Position numbers and translations under genes: made by a program. The notes beneath the pieces are model-generated. The model had not been told where the DNA came from and did not search any database. It saw only the letters and a program-made list of their open reading frames with translations. From Tritonibacter aquimaris (lineage in GTDB: Bacteria > Pseudomonadota > Alphaproteobacteria > Rhodobacterales > Rhodobacteraceae): a stretch of 64,000 nucleotides of DNA. Shown piece by piece: positions 8,136-15,740 of the stretch; positions within the stretch are counted from its first letter, which is position 1; each line of letters starts with the position of its first letter. The DNA is taken from assembly GCF_009617595.1 (NCBI RefSeq), contig NZ_WIXK01000005.1, positions 124,001 through 188,000 on the forward strand, given 5' to 3'.

Positions 8136-8465
8136 ATGTTATTTTTAACCGATATGAGTAATCTATTAACTCCATGCCCACAAAGATTAGATACGTCGAC
8201 GCAAAGTTCAAAACCCTTGAAAAAAAAAGGACTCCTCGGAAAAATCACTCAGTATCAAACTGGCAGAATTGATGCAAAAGCCCTTTGCGCTGACCTTGCA
8301 AAAGTCATGAAAGGACTGGAAGCGGAAGGTTACGAGATTCATCAAGTCGTCGATGTGACTTCCGGAAAATTTGAAAAAGACACATCAAATATAGATCATA
8401 GGAGTTATGGTTGGGGCTATGGATATAGCTTCACAGAAGGTCTCATTGTGATCGCCAAAAAGTGA
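8136..8465 (+). CDS. Hypothetical protein downstream of ardA (109 aa)
   Basis: It starts four bases after the ardA stop (MLFLTDMSNLLTPCPQ), so it is probably co-transcribed with ardA. A basic linker (KPLKKKGLLGKITQYQTGR) leads into a helical segment and a C-terminal beta part with a glycine/aromatic cluster, SYGWGYGYSFTEGLIVIAKK. No family is recognised; a small anti-defence or regulatory protein is possible from its partner. A start at 8154 is an alternative. A stem with a short T run follows at once. Confidence 0.55.
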   Translation: MLFLTDMSNLLTPCPQRLDTSTQSSKPLKKKGLLGKITQYQTGRIDAKALCADLAKVMKGLEAEGYEIHQVVDVTSGKFEKDTSNIDHRSYGWGYGYSFTEGLIVIAKK

Positions 8466-8490
8466 ATCCTTTAGCCCAACGATCATTTTG

Positions 8491-8510
8491 AGGAGCATTC
8501 AGCTCCTTTT
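8491..8510 (+). terminator. Intrinsic terminator after the ardA operon
   Basis: AGGAGC (8491-8496) and GCTCCT (8502-8507) pair around a 5-base loop and run into TTTT. It lies 26 bases after the stop of the 109-residue gene. It overlaps the last codons of the convergent gene ending at 8499. Confidence 0.6.
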
Positions 8511-9032
8511 CCCATTATTCTCTTTCTTCCGCGCACGTGTCTTGGCAGCGTGATAGAGCCGCAGTTGCTCCCGCATGCCGTTGTCAAAGGAAGGGTGCGG
8601 CAGCATCTCCCCTTCTTTGACACCCATCTCTGCCAACTGCCTGTCGATTAGATCGGTCAGCACAGGTAAATCGAGCCAATCGGGAAGCGGTTTCTTTTTC
8701 AACCAATTGTAGATTGCGTCATAAAGAGAGCGGTCAAGGCTGAGCAGATGATTGCGTGCCAACCCGCGACCCAGCCAGTGCTGATAGACACGATAGGTGA
8801 ACGCGGGTGCGGTTTCTGTGCGATCTTCTCTATCGCGATAAAGCTCAGGGGCTTTCTCCGGTGGAGGAATGAAGTTGGGGTTTGGCGGCTGTGCCTCTGG
8901 TGTGAGGAGATGTAGCATCCCCAACTCTTGTCCCAAAAGGACATAAAAATCCGCTCGTTCTGAGCTGGATAGAGTGTCAGGCAGACGTGATTTTGTGTCC
9001 TTTGCCAGTTTGTGCAGTTTCAAGTGGTCCAT
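8499..9032 (-). CDS. Hypothetical protein (177 aa)
   Basis: A soluble protein that starts MDHLKLHKLAKDTKSRLP and ends in a basic tail (ARKKENNGKRS). The middle has a proline-rich patch (QPPNPNFIPPPEKAPE) and helical segments such as LYDAIYNWLKKKPLPDWLD. I know no family. It is divergent from the DotA/TraY-like gene with only about 110 A+T-rich bases between, so both promoters lie there. Its place inside the transfer region suggests an element-specific accessory function. Confidence 0.6.
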   Translation of the reverse strand: MDHLKLHKLAKDTKSRLPDTLSSSERADFYVLLGQELGMLHLLTPEAQPPNPNFIPPPEKAPELYRDREDRTETAPAFTYRVYQHWLGRGLARNHLLSLDRSLYDAIYNWLKKKPLPDWLDLPVLTDLIDRQLAEMGVKEGEMLPHPSFDNGMREQLRLYHAAKTRARKKENNGKRS

Positions 9033-9141
9033 AATTGGTAAGCATTATTGACCAAAAATTAAGATTTGTGTAGTAAATTGTTAAGAACACAACAAATGAG
9101 GCACTATGGGTACAGAAGGAACGTTTAAAGAAAAGGGATTA

Positions 9142-11886
9142 ATGAACAAGGCGACAGCGCAGGCTGTCTGGCGCTATGCCACACGACCAGAGATTATTCC
9201 GCGTTTGCGCGCCCTTGGATATCACTTTGGCTATTTTGCCTATTTTCTTGCGCTTGTTTTACGATCCGCACGTCTCCTTCCTGCCAATCATCCGGCTTTG
9301 ATGAGCCAAAATATCGGTCGCTTTGGTGTAAAGCGCCTGTTGGCGGAAGCGGCTTCTCATCTCAAATGGTCATGGGCACATCTGGATCAGATTATGATCT
9401 TCTGCGCGGTTGTCGCTGGGATTGTCATGATCTTCGTGCAATTGCTCATCATTGCCGCCATGGCAGTATTAGATGTGCGCCCTGCAATGGCCTCTGGTGG
9501 TTATTTCTCAACGCCTTCCGACAATGTCAGCACTGATGTGGTGTTCATCTTTTTAGAACAGGTCTTTGGCCCAAACCTTGGTGTGTTTGAGGCTGCATCT
9601 CAACCGATGGGAACACCTGTCTATACAGCGTTGCAAGCTATGCTGGGGTTCTACAGTGCCGCCACCATGGTCATTGCTGTGATTATCGTGATCTATTTTG
9701 TGATGACGGTGGTGGGGGAGGCTGCCAAAACCGGCACGCCTTTTGGTCGTCGCTTCCACAGCCTCTGGGCACCAGTGCGTCTTGTCATTGCGTTAGGCCT
9801 CTTGGTGCCGCTTGGCAGCGGATTGAACTCCGCACAGTATCTCACCCTGTGGGTTGCTAAGATGGGATCAGGTCTTGGAACACAGGCTTGGACAACCTTT
9901 GTGGGCTCTGTCACCGCTGGGCAGAACATCGTGAACAAACCTGCTGGAGAAAGCACCTCTGCTTTGGTGCAGCGCATATTCTTGAATGAAGTTTGTGCTG
10001 CCGCGTATAATCAGGCGGTGGCCTCTGATACCCAAGAGGTAAAGATCCTGCAGGTGACAGGGCGACGTACGTCTGTTGCGCCCAATTTTGACAATCCGTC
10101 TGCCATGATCAACGCCGCATGGAATGCCAAGGATGCTGTTGTCTTGTCATGGTCACGCAATCCGGCTGGTAAGAAAGCCACGGATCACACATGTGGGCGC
10201 ATCAGTGTTTCCACCACGGAGTTTGACGTCTTTGCAGACGGAACCAGCGTGACTTTGGAAGAAGAGCGTTGGTGGTGGAATTTGCCTCTGGTTGGCAAAG
10301 ATATCGAACAGCGTCTTGGAACGGTGCACCAGCAGATCAAAGAGGTATATCTCAAAGAGATCAAACGGATATCAGACGCAGTAAAACCTGCTGCCGAAGC
10401 AATCGCAGCCTATAACATACCGGTGCGTAAGCAGCCCGGATATGGCGATGAGAGCACTTTGGAATTTATCCCCGAGTTGCTCAAAGAGGTCAGCGAGCAG
10501 ACCCATGAGAACATCAATCTGGAAATCTTGGCATCCTATGACTCTATCGCGCAGGCGGAATACGCCAAGAGCGACGGCTATGATGTGATGGTGGATCGCG
10601 GTTGGGGCGCGGCGGGGCTTTGGTATGGAACGTTGGGCACCATCAATCAGCGCTATATGGATGCGGTGGCTTCTGCCATTCCGACCTTGGATATTTTGTT
10701 CCAAGCCACAGATGTGGAGAGCAACGAGCGCGGCGCACTTGGTAAGTTCTTTGGTGTGAGCCGTTACCGATTGCCAGGGCAAATCACAGGCAAGATCGAA
10801 GAAACCATCACGCATGCGGCCAATGACTTTAGCGGCGCTATTGTGGACAGCGTTCCAGAACATTCACCGCTTTATAAAGACGCCAGATTGGAAGAGGCCA
10901 ACGCAGCGGGGGAGACGGGCTGGCTGTCTAAAACGTTGATTGCTCTTGTGGGATCGAAACATATTTATCAGTTGAAGGACAATCCGACCTTGGACCCAAT
11001 GGTGCGTCTGGCTGCTGCAGGACATGGCATGCTCAACCGCTCGTTTGCTTTGTTGGGACTGGGCACCGCATTGAGTGTTGGTGGCGCTGTCTCTGGTAGT
11101 GTTGCAGGTGCTCTGCCAGCTACATCCGGTCCGGCGAAAGCTGGCGTAGCCTTTGTCGGTGATCTTGCCGCTGCTGCTGCGTCGCTTGTTTTTGCCCTTG
11201 CGGCAATAGCTATGGTGGCAGGGATCTTCTTGGCCTACATTTTGCCAATCATCCCTTTTGTTTACTTTGCCTTTGCGGTGATGGGCTGGGTTTTGGAAAT
11301 ATTTGAAGCCATCGTGGCTATGCCACTTTGGGCTTTGGCACATCTGAGGATTGAAGAAGGTGGTATGCCGGGGCCAGCGGCCCTTGGGGGATACCAGCTC
11401 TTGCTGATGATCTTGCTGCGCCCCGCCTTGATCATATTTGGGCTGATTGGCGGCTACATTCTCTTTGGCGCGGCGGTCTATTTCTTCTCAACTTTGTTTA
11501 ATGCGGCGACGGCCATCACGCAAAGCGACATTGCCAACAACTCCATCGGGGCATTTGGCGTGTTTGTTTACACAATCGTCTATGTGTTCTTGGTCTACAA
11601 CATCGCTTTGATGTGCTTCAAAATGATTGATGATGTGCCCAAAGGGATGCTGCGCTGGTTGGGAGCGGGTGTATCTCCCTTTAGCGACAGCCGAGGCGAT
11701 CCTATCAATGGATCACGTGAAGTGGTAGCAGCGGGTGTGGTTGCTGGAAACCAGATCCTTGGGGGAATTCGCGGCACAGCCTCTGGTGGTCACAAAGCTT
11801 TTGGCGAAAACAAGCGTCGCAAAGGCAATTTGGCGGCTGGACGTGATATGAACGACGATGGACCACAACGGGTGCGCATTGAATAG
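9142..11886 (+). CDS. DotA/TraY-family conjugal transfer membrane protein
   Basis: A 914-residue inner-membrane protein of the type IVB (IncI-like) secretion family, in which DotA/TraY form part of the transfer channel. A first hydrophobic segment is at about residues 85-120, followed by a periplasmic stretch (MASGGYFSTPSDNVSTDVVF), a helix near 180-200 and a long soluble domain to about 600. Four to five C-terminal helices lie at about 630-850 (LGLGTALSVGGAVSG, YILPIIPFVYFAFAVMGWVL, LILRPALIIFGLIGGYILFG). The family signature region around WVLEIFEAIVAMPLWALAHL is present. The start at 9142 follows AAAAGGGA; an in-frame ATG at 9106 is less likely. No other channel genes are visible beside it. 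Confidence 0.85.
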   Translation: MNKATAQAVWRYATRPEIIPRLRALGYHFGYFAYFLALVLRSARLLPANHPALMSQNIGRFGVKRLLAEAASHLKWSWAHLDQIMIFCAVVAGIVMIFVQLLIIAAMAVLDVRPAMASGGYFSTPSDNVSTDVVFIFLEQVFGPNLGVFEAASQPMGTPVYTALQAMLGFYSAATMVIAVIIVIYFVMTVVGEAAKTGTPFGRRFHSLWAPVRLVIALGLLVPLGSGLNSAQYLTLWVAKMGSGLGTQAWTTFVGSVTAGQNIVNKPAGESTSALVQRIFLNEVCAAAYNQAVASDTQEVKILQVTGRRTSVAPNFDNPSAMINAAWNAKDAVVLSWSRNPAGKKATDHTCGRISVSTTEFDVFADGTSVTLEEERWWWNLPLVGKDIEQRLGTVHQQIKEVYLKEIKRISDAVKPAAEAIAAYNIPVRKQPGYGDESTLEFIPELLKEVSEQTHENINLEILASYDSIAQAEYAKSDGYDVMVDRGWGAAGLWYGTLGTINQRYMDAVASAIPTLDILFQATDVESNERGALGKFFGVSRYRLPGQITGKIEETITHAANDFSGAIVDSVPEHSPLYKDARLEEANAAGETGWLSKTLIALVGSKHIYQLKDNPTLDPMVRLAAAGHGMLNRSFALLGLGTALSVGGAVSGSVAGALPATSGPAKAGVAFVGDLAAAAASLVFALAAIAMVAGIFLAYILPIIPFVYFAFAVMGWVLEIFEAIVAMPLWALAHLRIEEGGMPGPAALGGYQLLLMILLRPALIIFGLIGGYILFGAAVYFFSTLFNAATAITQSDIANNSIGAFGVFVYTIVYVFLVYNIALMCFKMIDDVPKGMLRWLGAGVSPFSDSRGDPINGSREVVAAGVVAGNQILGGIRGTASGGHKAFGENKRRKGNLAAGRDMNDDGPQRVRIE

Positions 11887-11900
11887 TAAACCCTTACGGC

Positions 11901-12158
11901 CTAGCCCCTGCGGCGGGTAAGCCAAAGGGCAATACGGAAGAAAGCCAGTTCAAAACCAAAATACAGCAGACAAAGCGCGGCTATGGGCAGTAGGCACATG
12001 GCCGCTGTCCCGAAATAGGTCGGAAAGTCACTATCAAAGACTTCGGCAAGTACCGTGCTGCCAAACATCACGCCAAGCAAGATGATCACTGCGACCAAGC
12101 TGCGCAGGGTGGCAATTGGTTCGTTTGGAGCTTTTGGTTCAGTGTGTGACGCAGACAT
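11901..12158 (-). CDS. Small two-helix membrane protein (85 aa)
   Basis: It has a short soluble N-terminus (MSASHTEPKAPNEPIATL) and two hydrophobic helices (LVAVIILLGVMFGSTVLA and AAMCLLPIAALCLLYFGF), and ends LTRRRG, which places the tail in the cytoplasm. AAGGA precedes the start. It ends 14 bases from the convergent DotA/TraY gene. A CAAAAGG palindrome lies 26 bases before its start. The function is unknown; a transfer-linked or entry-exclusion-like membrane protein is possible. Confidence 0.55.
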   Translation of the reverse strand: MSASHTEPKAPNEPIATLRSLVAVIILLGVMFGSTVLAEVFDSDFPTYFGTAAMCLLPIAALCLLYFGFELAFFRIALWLTRRRG

Positions 12159-12183
12159 AGGGAGTCCTTTGGTCTGAACGCGT

Positions 12184-12319
12184 CAAAAGGCTTCCCTTTT
12201 GATAAACATGACATAATTCCCTCTCAAAGTCATCAGCCGCCAAGTTTTCCACAGAAATCTGGAACGCCGTCACCACCGCAAAACCGCTCTCACACTGCGT
12301 TCAAAAGGGAACCCTTTTG
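12184..12319. repeat. Paired palindromes CAAAAGG-N4-CCTTTTG
   Basis: Two perfect palindromes, 12184-12201 (spacer CTTC) and 12302-12319 (spacer GAAC), lie with centres 118 bases apart. They are in the divergent gap between the small membrane protein and the resolvase gene. Each sits just before a start codon (26 and 37 bases). They could be operators or parts of a resolvase res site, which normally spans about 120 bases beside its gene. Confidence 0.55.
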
Positions 12320-12355
12320 GAAAGCAAAAAACACATGGTTTTGGAGGCTTGCCAC

Positions 12356-12973
12356 ATGTCCAAAGTCAGTCACACTGACCTTATGAAGCAACTAGGAGTG
12401 ACCAATTCACAGGGGCGTCGGATAGGATATGCCCGCGTATCAGACCAAGACCAGAACGAATCTTTGCAGATTGAAGCGCTCAAAGAGGCAGGATGCGATG
12501 TGATCTATGGTGACTTCGGCGTCTCAGGCGCATGTGTCACGCGGCGTTCGTTGGATACGTTGCTGCGGGATCTTACTGAGGGGGATACACTGGTTGTATG
12601 GAAGCTGGATCGATTGGGTCGTTCAACATTGCACTTGCTTCAACTCTTAGAAGATCTACGCCAAAACAAAGTCGATTTCGTCGCCATCACCCAGGGCATT
12701 GATACAACAACAGCAGTCGGAAGATTACTCTATGGTCAGCTTGCTGTTTTTGCCGAATTTGAACGTGAGCAAATTGCGGAGCGCACAAAGGCTGGTATGG
12801 CGGCTGCCAAGGCGCGCGGCGTTCATATCGGTCGTCCAAGGTCCATATCTCCTGATATGGCGGCGTTGTTGCGCCATCGGTTGGATATCGGGGAAGCCTC
12901 CGTTGATCAACTCGCCGAGGAGCTTGGACTTTCAAGGCAGACCATTTGTCGGGCTGTGATGGGGCGCGATTGA
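12356..12973 (+). CDS. Small serine recombinase (resolvase/invertase type)
   Basis: A 205-residue protein with an N-terminal resolvase domain: RRIGYARVSDQDQNESLQ with catalytic Ser 29, then VVWKLDRLGRSTLHLLQLL with the catalytic arginines. The E-helix region is VFAEFEREQIAERTKAGMAA. A C-terminal helix-turn-helix reads SVDQLAEELGLSRQTICRAV. The length is normal for Tn3-type resolvases and DNA invertases. GGAGG lies 9 bases before the ATG at 12356; a TTG 13 codons upstream overlaps the second palindrome. On a conjugative element it probably resolves multimers. A transposase partner is not visible. Confidence 0.9.
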   Translation: MSKVSHTDLMKQLGVTNSQGRRIGYARVSDQDQNESLQIEALKEAGCDVIYGDFGVSGACVTRRSLDTLLRDLTEGDTLVVWKLDRLGRSTLHLLQLLEDLRQNKVDFVAITQGIDTTTAVGRLLYGQLAVFAEFEREQIAERTKAGMAAAKARGVHIGRPRSISPDMAALLRHRLDIGEASVDQLAEELGLSRQTICRAVMGRD

Positions 12974-13028
12974 CACTATTGGAGATGCCATTTGTCACAA
13001 CAGCGACTTGGATGGGCCTGACTCTTGG

Positions 13029-13391
13029 TTAGTGCTTAGGAGCCAAGTCATTTACTGGCAGCGTTGCCAACAAATGTGCTTCGGGTACGATGCCTGCTGG
13101 TGTCTCTAATCCGTCTCGATGACGATTGGACAGGTCAAACCAAATCCAATACATAAGCTGATGTGACAGGGACCAGTCCTCGTGCGGGTTCACACTACAA
13201 TGGGTCACCCAGTCTGCAAAACTGATGTCGCCTTTCTGTTCCAGCCAATCCACGATGTCCCAATAGCATTGGGGCAGCATGATCAATTCACCAATGCCAC
13301 GATGATTTGTGTAGATGCGGTTGATGGTCTTGCTGAAATTACCGCTGTCTTCTAACTGTCTTAAGTAGTTTAAAAATTCCTGCTGACCCAT
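13029..13391 (-). CDS. Hypothetical protein (120 aa)
   Basis: A soluble acidic protein starting MGQQEFLNYLRQLEDSG, with several Trp residues (YWDIVDWLEQKGDISFADWV and QLMYWIWFDLSN). I do not recognise the family. The start is uncertain: the ATG at 13391 has no ribosome site, and the in-frame TTG at 13409 lies inside the stem of a terminator-like hairpin. If real, its translation may depend on read-through of that hairpin. Confidence 0.45.
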   Translation of the reverse strand: MGQQEFLNYLRQLEDSGNFSKTINRIYTNHRGIGELIMLPQCYWDIVDWLEQKGDISFADWVTHCSVNPHEDWSLSHQLMYWIWFDLSNRHRDGLETPAGIVPEAHLLATLPVNDLAPKH

Positions 13392-13423
13392 AAAAAAAGG
13401 ATAGCACAAAACGCGCTATCCTT
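13392..13423 (-). terminator. Intrinsic terminator of the mob/traG operon
   Basis: On the minus strand, AAGGATAGC and GCTATCCTT (13415-13423 and 13397-13405) pair perfectly around a 9-base loop, then seven T follow. It lies 38 bases after the stop of the proline-rich gene at 13461, so it would end the mobC-relaxase-traG transcript. Confidence 0.7.
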
Positions 13424-13460
13424 CATTAGGAGCATCATCCTAAGCGGTATGTCACGCGGT

Positions 13461-13700
13461 TTAGCGGTCGTGATCGAAACCGTTGTCGCGATTATGTTGC
13501 GGTTCTGGTTTTGGGCTTTGGGTTTGCGATTTGGGCACCAAATTGCGGCGAATGCCCACGGCACCAGGCGGCGCGAGATTGGGTGGGTGCTTGGCACCAG
13601 TTGGAGGCTTGGGCACCAACTGTGCATTGTCTTTATCGCGGATATTGTCGGCGGGTGTTTTGGCGGCAGTGGCAAATGCCTTTTTGGATGTCTCGTCCAT
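13461..13700 (-). CDS. Small proline/lysine-rich protein after traG (79 aa)
   Basis: The low-complexity soluble protein starts MDETSKKAFATAAKTPADN and contains LVPKPPTGAKHPPNLAPPG and KSQTQSPKPEPQHNRD. It has no recognised domain and probably is disordered. It follows traG by about 67 bases on the same strand, just before an intrinsic terminator, so it would be the last gene of that operon. The ribosome site is weak, which lowers confidence that it is translated. Confidence 0.4.
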   Translation of the reverse strand: MDETSKKAFATAAKTPADNIRDKDNAQLVPKPPTGAKHPPNLAPPGAVGIRRNLVPKSQTQSPKPEPQHNRDNGFDHDR

Positions 13701-13767
13701 TGATGGGTCTCATGATTGAAGGTCAACGAGGAAGGCCATGATTGGCCTTCCTTAGCGGTGAGCGTGC

Positions 13768-15654
13768 TTATGAAGCGTGCTGGTTACTCTTCACCTCGTC
13801 ATCATTTGGCTGCACCTTGTGGGTGTTGACGCCCCTGTCTTTGAAGTCAGGATCTTCAAACCAGCGGATTTTGCGTGCGATGACCGGGTCAGCATCATCA
13901 ATCAGCAGTAGTTGTATATCACTGGGCATACGCCGCAATTCGTCAGGATAGGCCAGTTTGCGCTGTGAAGCCGCCCGTGTGTCGGTGTAGCTTTCGCTTG
14001 TGCTACTGCCTCCAGAGCTTGCGCTAGAGAATGCATGAGACACTGCCGTTGAAAAATTCCAAACCGTGGTGTCTCCACACAAGCCAGAGAAATACTCCGC
14101 TGAAGTCTTATCTGGCGAACCAAAGTAGGAGACTGCGCCACTATTGGCGATGAAGCTTTCAAAATCTTGACCATAGACACGACGCAATTGGCAAATGTCT
14201 TGCGCAATGCCCCAAAGCTGAATGCCAAACCCCGCCATCAGGCCGTAAGCTTGTTCGACCATTGCCAAGCGACCTAGTGCAGGCATTTCATCCAAGATGA
14301 ACAGGACAGGCTTTTCTGGTTTATCTTCAATGTTTCTCGCACAAACCGTGAGGGCTTGTTGCACAATTAAGCGCAGAAAGCGATTGAATGGCTCCAGACG
14401 ATCCGCTGGCAGAACAAGATAGACACTCATGGGGTGACGCTTCAGGTCGGCGAAGTCGAAGTCAGAAACAGACAATGCCTCGCGTACACGTTGACTGTCC
14501 AAAAAATGTGTTTCCGCTTGCGCTGACGCCATAACATTGGACAAGAGCTTTGGGTCTTTTTGCAGGAACCGCGCTCCTGTGCTGGCAATCAGGGGATGCA
14601 CAGATCCTGCCATATAAGCGAAAAGTTCAATCTGCTCATCGCCTGTCAGCAGCAGGAGATCGCGCACAGTGCCCAAGTTCCGCTGTCCTTCATAATGTTC
14701 GTCAAAAGCAACCAAGAGATTCAGGCCTTGCAGCAAGGCTTTGGACTCTTCCTGCCAAAATGCATCAGAGTTGGCGTTCTTTTGGATGAGTGCATCCGCA
14801 AGGATCATGGCATTCTCAGGTGCGTCAATGTCAGAAAGCTGCAACCAATCCAGCGGATTGATCCGAGCAGGTTCCAACCCAACTTTGGCGGCTCCGATGT
14901 TCCACGGATCAATTGCCAGAACCTTTTGCCCCATGTCCATCCGAGCCTTGGCACTCACAACAAGATTTTCGCTCTTGGGATCAATCACCAGCACAGATCC
15001 AAGATAGCGCAACAGGTTGGGCAGAATTTGCGAGACCCCTTTGCCGCCCCGTGTGGGCGCATAGGTGAACAAATGCCGGTCCCCTTTGTAAGTGACATCG
15101 CGAAGGCGCGTGCCATCCCAGATTTTGCCCAAGAAAATACCCATTCCATCCAGAAGGCCTTTTTCCTGCAAATGCGACGGAGTTGCCCATTTGGCAGACC
15201 CAAAGGTTGTCGGCGGTTTCATCAGTCCTTTGAGACTCCGACCCAACCAATAGCCGATACCCCAACAAAACCCGCACAGGGCCACCAGAAAGGACACGCT
15301 CCAGCTAAAGACATCGTCAAAAATCAGGACATAAAGGCCAATGGTGGCTGCCAGAATCCCAAGGATCGCCATACGCGCGCCTTTAGCCTCTGGCGACAAG
15401 AACCAACCGATCAGAAAGCCCAGAAGGGTGGCCCCAGCCATGATTGAAAAACGTGTGATCGAGAGCATGACCTCCATGGATACACCGTTGTTGGATCTCC
15501 GCAGAAAACGATCATCAACCCAGCGCCCATTGTGCCAAACCAAGTCCGCCACAGCGGCATCTGGTACAAAGATGGTCATGCTGGCTGTTAGGAATGCAGC
15601 CACCACAACCGGTGAAGAATTTAGAGTTGGGTGTTTCAAGACACTTCTCCTCAA
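13768..15654 (-). CDS. Type IV secretion coupling protein (VirD4/TraG family)
   Basis: A 628-residue membrane ATPase that brings the relaxase-DNA complex to the transfer channel. The N-terminus has hydrophobic segments at about 12-34, 66-87, 97-115 and 118-138. Then comes a nucleotide-binding domain with Walker A at 199-208 (APTRGGKGVS) and Walker B VLFILDEMP at about 435. VIDPKSENL and SNVMASAQAETHFLDSQR are typical of the family. A Ser-rich segment (SSASSGGSSTSESY) lies near 560. It is the third gene after mobC and relaxase, separated from the latter by 86 bases that hold the candidate oriT. A dedicated partner of the relaxase here is very likely. Confidence 0.92.
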   Translation of the reverse strand: MRRSVLKHPTLNSSPVVVAAFLTASMTIFVPDAAVADLVWHNGRWVDDRFLRRSNNGVSMEVMLSITRFSIMAGATLLGFLIGWFLSPEAKGARMAILGILAATIGLYVLIFDDVFSWSVSFLVALCGFCWGIGYWLGRSLKGLMKPPTTFGSAKWATPSHLQEKGLLDGMGIFLGKIWDGTRLRDVTYKGDRHLFTYAPTRGGKGVSQILPNLLRYLGSVLVIDPKSENLVVSAKARMDMGQKVLAIDPWNIGAAKVGLEPARINPLDWLQLSDIDAPENAMILADALIQKNANSDAFWQEESKALLQGLNLLVAFDEHYEGQRNLGTVRDLLLLTGDEQIELFAYMAGSVHPLIASTGARFLQKDPKLLSNVMASAQAETHFLDSQRVREALSVSDFDFADLKRHPMSVYLVLPADRLEPFNRFLRLIVQQALTVCARNIEDKPEKPVLFILDEMPALGRLAMVEQAYGLMAGFGIQLWGIAQDICQLRRVYGQDFESFIANSGAVSYFGSPDKTSAEYFSGLCGDTTVWNFSTAVSHAFSSASSGGSSTSESYTDTRAASQRKLAYPDELRRMPSDIQLLLIDDADPVIARKIRWFEDPDFKDRGVNTHKVQPNDDEVKSNQHAS

Positions 15655-15681
15655 TAGAGTTACAAGTGCCCTTCACATCAA

Positions 15682-15689
15682 ACAGGATG
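15682..15689 (-). other. Candidate oriT nic site
   Basis: The minus strand reads CATCCTGT here, which fits the YATCCTG|Y nic consensus of IncP/IncI-type transfer origins; the cut would fall between 15683 and 15682. It lies between the relaxase and coupling-protein genes, and the phased GGGTAA block sits 14 to 41 bases upstream on the nicked strand. The 8-mer alone could occur by chance; position is the stronger argument. Transfer from here would lead with coordinates running downward. Confidence 0.5.
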
Positions 15690-15702
15690 GCTCTGATTCT
15701 CG

Positions 15703-15730
15703 TGGGTAATGGCGGGGTAAATTCGGGTAA
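15703..15730 (+). repeat. Triple GGGTAA phased repeat, copy 2
   Basis: GGGTAA begins at 15704, 15715 and 15725 (steps 11 and 10). The block matches 1205-1230 with a two-base swap. It lies 10 bases after the relaxase stop and 49 bases before the coupling-protein start. It may bind MobC or another relaxosome protein, or control the coupling-protein gene. Confidence 0.6.
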
Positions 15731-15740
15731 AGACAAACCG

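Noticed and set aside
10372-11343. Minus-strand frames opposite the DotA/TraY gene
   Set aside because: They overlap a well-supported membrane protein and lack start signals or motifs.
14560-15447. Long reading frame of 295 codons on the plus strand
   Set aside because: It lies wholly inside the coupling-protein gene on the other strand and shows no domain; it is an antisense shadow.
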